Source: DATARH01 sp035534855
GTDB taxonomy: Bacteria > Pseudomonadota > Alphaproteobacteria > ATCC43930 > CGMCC-115725
Assembly: GCA_035534855.1 (NCBI GenBank)
Contig: DATLRD010000020.1
Location: forward strand, 1-12,146
Direction of reading: 5' to 3'
DNA length: 12,146 nt
Below are positions 7,278 to 12,146 of the stretch, in pieces. The notes under the pieces were generated by a model, which saw only the letters and a list, made by a program, of their open reading frames with translations, searched no databases and was not told the DNA's origin. Position 1 is the stretch's first letter. Each line of letters begins with the position of its first letter. The position numbers were made by a program, and so were the translations under genes.

Positions 7278-8537
7278 TCAGCGAAACCGATCGGCGGCGA
7301 ACGGAGCGAGGTCGATCGGCGACTTCCGGCCGGTCACCAGGTCGGCGACGATCTTGCCGGTCATCGGCGCCGTGGTCATCCCGACATGGCCGTGGCCGAA
7401 GGCGTAGATCACGTCGGGGCTCGCCCGGGCCGGGCCGAGCACCGGCAGCGAGTCCGGCAGTGACGGGCGGTGACCCATCCACACCGAGATGCGCTCCGCG
7501 GGGTGGTGCGCGGCGAGGCCGGGCAGCATGCGGCGTCCCTGTTCGAGCAGGATGTGTGCGCGGCGCCAATCGGGCGGCGCGGCAAGCCCGGCCAGTTCGA
7601 CGGTGCCGGCAAAGCGCAGCCCCAGCGCCATCGGCGTCGCGACGAATTTGCCGTCGGCGTCGGCGGTCGGGATACGCGGCATCGCCTCGGGATCGCTGAT
7701 CATCAGATGGTAGCCGCGCTCGGTTTCGAGCGGCACATGGTCGCCGAGCGTGTGAGCCAGCGGCTTCGACCACGCGCCGGCACAAACTACCGCGGCATCC
7801 GCCGCGCGGTCGCCGGTATCGGTGCGGATCGCGGTCAGCCGCGGCCCGTCGAGGCGGAAGCCGAGCGCCCGGGCGCGCACGATCTCGCCGCCGCGGCGGC
7901 GGAATTCGTCGACCAGCCGGGTAACGAGGCCCAGCGGGTTGCTGGTATGGCCGTTCTCGCGCACCAGCAGCCCGCGCACATAATCGCGTGACAGCGCCGG
8001 TTCGAGCTGGCGCAATTCGTCGGCATCGAACGCGTCGACGACGACGCCGTTTGCGCGGCGCAAGGCCCAGGCGAGCCCGTCCTTGGCGAGCGCTTCGGCC
8101 GAGCGATAGACATAAAGATGACCGCGCTGCTCGACCAGGTCGGCGGCGCCCGCGTCTTCGACGAGCGGCCGCAGCATCTGCAGCGTCGGCCCGACCAGCG
8201 CCCGCAGCGCCCGGGCCTGGGCGTGCACCTTTTCCACCGTGCCGGCACGCCAGAACCGGTAGAGATAAGGCAGCACTGCCGGCAGATAGCTCCAACGCAG
8301 CGACAGCGGGCCGAGCGGGTCGCGCAGCCATTTCGGCACGTTTTTGATGACCCCGGGCATCGCAATCGGGGTCACCGACGAGGCGTTGAATGCGCCAGCA
8401 TTGCCGAACGAGGCACCCTCGCCGGGGTTGCCGGGCTCGATCAGAAAGACGCTGTGGCCGTCGCGCTGCAGATAGCTCGCCACACACACCCCGACCATAC
8501 CGGCGCCGATCACCCCGACCCGCCGCGCCTCCGTCAT
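7278..8537 (-). CDS. FAD-dependent oxidoreductase, D-amino acid dehydrogenase (DadA)-like
   Basis: This 419-residue protein belongs to the DAO/DadA family of flavoproteins that oxidise amino acids or related amines and hand electrons to the respiratory chain. The N-terminal dinucleotide-binding fold is clear: GVIGAGMVGVCVASYLQ, closing with an acidic residue in VFLIE near 34. Next comes the DadA-like stretch GASFGNAGAFNASS with PIAMPGVIKNVPKWL. The C-terminal FAD region has GHRPSLPDSLPVLGP and GHGHVGMTTAPMTGKI. Length matches DadA. The frame is open 81 codons further upstream, but I chose ATG at 8537-8535 because GGAG lies six bases before it and the Rossmann motif starts only a few residues after; the upstream extension looks noncoding. 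The gene is transcribed divergently from the second CHASE2-cyclase. The true substrate (D-amino acid, N-methyl amino acid, hydroxyproline or other) is not visible, so I give no gene symbol. Confidence 0.9.
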   Translation of the reverse strand: MTEARRVGVIGAGMVGVCVASYLQRDGHSVFLIEPGNPGEGASFGNAGAFNASSVTPIAMPGVIKNVPKWLRDPLGPLSLRWSYLPAVLPYLYRFWRAGTVEKVHAQARALRALVGPTLQMLRPLVEDAGAADLVEQRGHLYVYRSAEALAKDGLAWALRRANGVVVDAFDADELRQLEPALSRDYVRGLLVRENGHTSNPLGLVTRLVDEFRRRGGEIVRARALGFRLDGPRLTAIRTDTGDRAADAAVVCAGAWSKPLAHTLGDHVPLETERGYHLMISDPEAMPRIPTADADGKFVATPMALGLRFAGTVELAGLAAPPDWRRAHILLEQGRRMLPGLAAHHPAERISVWMGHRPSLPDSLPVLGPARASPDVIYAFGHGHVGMTTAPMTGKIVADLVTGRKSPIDLAPFAADRFR

Positions 8538-8721
8538 CGCCCGCTCCCGCGCTTTCGCCCTGCCCGCGGCGATGCTGCGGCGCTTTGTGCAGCCTGGACA
8601 ACGAAAATCCCCGGCGCCATCATGCGCGCAGGGTGAATCCGGGCATTCTCCTTGTGAACCGACGGCTGAGCGCGGCGCCGACCTGGCATCTCGCGGGCGC
8701 CTGCCTGCTGCCGCGCCGGTT
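8538..8721. promoter_or_regulatory. Divergent intergenic region between FAD oxidoreductase and second cyclase
   Basis: This is the largest gap in the window and must hold the promoters for both directions. The plus-strand cyclase frame remains open here back to ATG 8572, but about 40% of those codons end in A or T, unlike the strongly G/C-ending codons after 8722, so I treat it as noncoding. I see no convincing -35/-10 pair. An imperfect inverted repeat TTGTGC-N5-GGACAA lies at 8585-8601. Confidence 0.55.
8585..8601. repeat. Imperfect inverted repeat, possible operator in the divergent region
   Basis: TTGTGC and GGACAA, five bases apart, match as inverted copies at five of six positions. The left half resembles a CRP-type half-site, but the spacing and right half do not match the TGTGA-N6-TCACA consensus. 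Its place between divergent genes is the main reason to list it; it could be chance. Confidence 0.2.
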
Positions 8722-10821
8722 GTGACCGCAGCCGCCGGCCAGCCGGCCCAGCCGCAAACCGCCCGCCTCGCCGTCGGCACGTTGGTCGCCCGGCTGTGGC
8801 GGTTGGGGCCGTTGCGCGCCGTGCTCGGGGCGATCCTGGTCAGCGTGATCGTGATCGTGGTGCGCCAGGCCGGATGGCTTCAGCCGCTCGAACTGTTGGC
8901 CTACGACAGGCTGATCGCGGTCACCGCGCGCCCGGCCGTTAACCCTCACCTCCTGCTGGTCGGGATCACCGAAACCGATATCGACCGCTATCAATACCCG
9001 CTCTCCGACGCCACGCTTGCCGATCTTCTGACCCGGCTTTCGAGCTGGCACCCGCGGGTCATCGCGGTCGACATCTACCGCGACAAGCCGGTTGGCCCCG
9101 GCGCCGACAGGCTCGCCAGGGTACTCAAGGCAAATCCGGAAATCTTCTGGGTGTTCGGCCTGGGGACCAAGGGCGATCCGCATCACCCCGGCGTGGCGCC
9201 GCCGCCGGTGATCGCCGAGACCGGCCGCGCGGTGCTCGACGACGTGCCCACCGACCCCGGCGGCGTGGCGCGCCGCGGCGTGCTCTTCGAGGACGACGGC
9301 AAGAACAACTATCCCGGGCTCGCGATGGCCGTCGCCGAGACCTATCTAGCCTATGACCATATCCAGCCCGCGGCCGGTCCCAACGACGATCTGAAGCTCG
9401 GGCCGACGGTGATCCGGCCGCTCGACGACAAAAGCGGCCCGTACATCAAGCTCGACAGTCGCGGCTATCAGGTGCTGCTCGATTACCGCCACGGGGCAAA
9501 GCCGTTTCCGCGCGTCTCGGCGGGCGAGGTGATGGACCGCGACCTGTCGGCGATGGTGCGCGGCCGCGCGGTGATCGTCGGCGGCACCGAGGTCACCGTG
9601 AAGGACAGCTTTCCGACCCCGTTCAGCACCGGGTTCGGCGGCACTGGCCCGGATTATGGGATCGAGGTCCACGCCCATCTCGCCAACCAGCTGATCGACG
9701 AGGCGCACGGCCGCGTGAGATTGCGCACCGGCCTGCCGCGGCTCGGCGAGGATGCCTGGATCGTCGCCTGGGCCCTGGCCGGCGCGGCGCTGGGGCTGCT
9801 GATTCGCGCGACCCTCGTCGCGGTCGCCGGCGGCACCGCGGGGCTCGCGCTGATCGGCGCCATCGTCTATGTCGCGTTCGCGCATCAACTGCTGCTGCCG
9901 GCGGTGCCGGCGGCGCTGGCCTGGACCGCGGCGGCGGGGCTGACCAACCAGGTGCTCTACGCCGCCACCAATCGCGCCCGCGCCCGCCTGCGCAAGAGCT
10001 TTGAGCACTATCTGCCGCCGGTAGTGATCGATCGCATGGTGGCGACCGACGCGCTGCCCCGGCTCGGCGGCGAACGGCGCGAGATTTCGGTGCTGTTCAC
10101 CGACGTCGCCGGGTTTACGACGTTTTCCGAGCGCATGGACCCGGAAGACCTGGCCACGCTCGCCAACGAGTATTTCGACGGCGTGTGCCACGCGATCTTC
10201 GCCCATGGCGGCCTCGTCAACGCCTTTATCGGCGATTCGGTACTGGCGTTTTTCGGCGCCCCGGTCGATCAGCCCGACCACGCCGACCGTACGATCGCCG
10301 CGGCGCTCGACGTCGACAAGTTTGCCTGCCGGTTTATGGCAGATCTGGCGGAGCGCGGCATCGAGTTCGGCCACACCCGCATCGGCCTGCACACCGGGTT
10401 CGCGTTTGTCGGCAATATCGGAACCAAGGAGCGGCTGCAATACACCGCGCTCGGCGACATGCTGAACACCGGTTCCCGCCTCGAAGGGCTGAACAAGGCG
10501 ATCGGCACCCGCATCGCCGCCTCGGGCGACATTGCCGCCAAGGCGACGCACCAGCGCTGCCGGCCGGTCGGGTCGTTTGTTGTCAAGGGTCGCACCGGCG
10601 CGACCGAGGTGCTAACCCCGATCGATCCGGAAAATTTTCAGCCCGAGTGGGAAGCGCGCTATGAAGCTGCCTTTCACGCCGCCTCTTCCGGCGGCGCAGA
10701 GGCCGCCGAGCTGTTCGCCGCGCTCTATCGCGAAAACCCCGACGATCCGTGCGTCGCGTTTCACCACCGGCGGCTCGCCGCCGGCGGGACCGGCACTGCG
10801 ATCCACATGGATGAGAAATGA
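8722..10821 (+). CDS. CHASE2-domain class III nucleotide cyclase (second copy, substrate lysine replaced)
   Basis: This membrane-bound sensor cyclase has 699 residues from the GTG at 8722. It has a transmembrane helix (about 31-50), a periplasmic CHASE2 domain (about 53-330), three closely spaced helices (about 345-413) and a cytoplasmic class III cyclase domain (about 453-640). Metal aspartates D461 (FTDVAGFT) and D505 (FIGDSVLAFF) and the transition-state pair N582 and R586 (LNTGSR) are present, and T575 fits class IIIb. The residue that should be the purine-selecting lysine, four before D505, is alanine (A501, codon GCC). Activity or base preference may therefore differ from the first copy. 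An ATG at 8572 would add 50 residues, but that stretch has poor codon use; GTG 8722 has no clear ribosome binding site, so the start is uncertain. The stop overlaps the gluconokinase start as ATGA, implying coupled translation. The signal sensed is unknown. Confidence 0.9.
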   Translation: MTAAAGQPAQPQTARLAVGTLVARLWRLGPLRAVLGAILVSVIVIVVRQAGWLQPLELLAYDRLIAVTARPAVNPHLLLVGITETDIDRYQYPLSDATLADLLTRLSSWHPRVIAVDIYRDKPVGPGADRLARVLKANPEIFWVFGLGTKGDPHHPGVAPPPVIAETGRAVLDDVPTDPGGVARRGVLFEDDGKNNYPGLAMAVAETYLAYDHIQPAAGPNDDLKLGPTVIRPLDDKSGPYIKLDSRGYQVLLDYRHGAKPFPRVSAGEVMDRDLSAMVRGRAVIVGGTEVTVKDSFPTPFSTGFGGTGPDYGIEVHAHLANQLIDEAHGRVRLRTGLPRLGEDAWIVAWALAGAALGLLIRATLVAVAGGTAGLALIGAIVYVAFAHQLLLPAVPAALAWTAAAGLTNQVLYAATNRARARLRKSFEHYLPPVVIDRMVATDALPRLGGERREISVLFTDVAGFTTFSERMDPEDLATLANEYFDGVCHAIFAHGGLVNAFIGDSVLAFFGAPVDQPDHADRTIAAALDVDKFACRFMADLAERGIEFGHTRIGLHTGFAFVGNIGTKERLQYTALGDMLNTGSRLEGLNKAIGTRIAASGDIAAKATHQRCRPVGSFVVKGRTGATEVLTPIDPENFQPEWEARYEAAFHAASSGGAEAAELFAALYRENPDDPCVAFHHRRLAAGGTGTAIHMDEK

Positions 10822-11298
10822 CCGCACCCCCGCTCGCTGATCCGCCAGCCCGCCGCGTGCCGCAGTTGGTGCTGGTGCTGATGGGGGTTTCCGGCAGCGG
10901 GAAGTCGACGCTCGCGCTCGAATTGCAGCGCGTACTGGGCTGGAAATTCCAGGAGGGCGACGATCTTCACCCGCCCGCCAATGTCGAAAAGATGCGGGCC
11001 GGCCGGCCGCTCGATGATGCCGACCGGCTGCCGTGGCTGCAGGCCGTCGCGCGCTGGATCGACGAGCGGCTTGCCGCGGGCGAGCCAGGTATCGTCACCT
11101 GCTCAAATCTCAAGCGCGCCTATCGCGACATCACAGTCGGCGCCCGGCCGGGGGTACGCCTCGTGTTTCTCAAGGGCGACGAAGCGGTGATCCATCGCCG
11201 GGTGGCCCGCCGACAGCACCACTACATGCCGCCGTCGCTGCTGCGCAGCCAGTTTGAAACGCTCGAAGAGCCCGGCGGCGACGAGCACCCGATCGTCG

Positions 11299-12146
<848 letters not shown>

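Noticed and set aside
8620..8646. Eight-codon minus-strand ORF (MPGFTLRA) behind AAGGAG upstream of the FAD oxidoreductase, a possible leader peptide
   Set aside because: The AAGGAG lies only one base from the ATG, too close to act as a ribosome binding site, and the peptide has no attenuator-like codon run or downstream terminator.

Overview
The window is GC-rich DNA (well above 60% G+C by eye, with strongly G/C third codon positions) and looks like the chromosome of an alphaproteobacterium. Pointers to this are a ZapE/AFG1 ATPase, a two-subunit molybdenum hydroxylase of the IorAB/NicAB type, two CHASE2 class III nucleotide cyclases, a FecR-like secreted protein, and a large serine recombinase next to a tRNA-Ser. 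I cannot name the genus. No gap between genes exceeds 300 bases; the largest is the 184-base divergent region at 8538-8721. I see no rRNA, CRISPR array or insertion sequence.

Layout. From 1 to 8537 every gene lies on the minus strand, so the reading order runs right to left: a DadA-like FAD oxidoreductase (8537-7278), a cupin protein (7168-6746), a FecR-domain secreted protein (6649-5729), a CHASE2-cyclase (5719-3479), the iron-sulfur subunit (3400-2921) and molybdenum subunit (2924-789) of a hydroxylase, and zapE (771 to beyond position 1, 3' end missing). The two hydroxylase genes overlap by ATGA. FecR and the first cyclase are 9 bases apart in the same reading frame, separated by a TAG stop. 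From 8722 the direction changes: a second CHASE2-cyclase (8722-10821) overlaps a gluconokinase gene (10818-11369) by ATGA. A complete tRNA-Ser(CGA) follows at 11498-11589. Directly at its CCA end begins the 3' part of a large serine recombinase gene that reads leftward into and through the tRNA, which marks the edge of an integrated element extending to the right.

How the parts may work together. The recurring theme is nucleotide second-messenger signalling. Two membrane-bound cyclases with periplasmic CHASE2 sensors lie within about 5 kb on opposite strands. One is paired with a secreted FecR-like protein that could act with its sensor. The other is translationally coupled to gluconokinase, hinting at a link to sugar-acid use. 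The second cyclase has alanine where purine-selecting enzymes have lysine, so its product or activity is open. The molybdenum hydroxylase small subunit lacks one of the eight expected cluster cysteines. These substitutions, the in-frame stop between FecR and cyclase, and the recombinase/tRNA junction are the points most worth checking.
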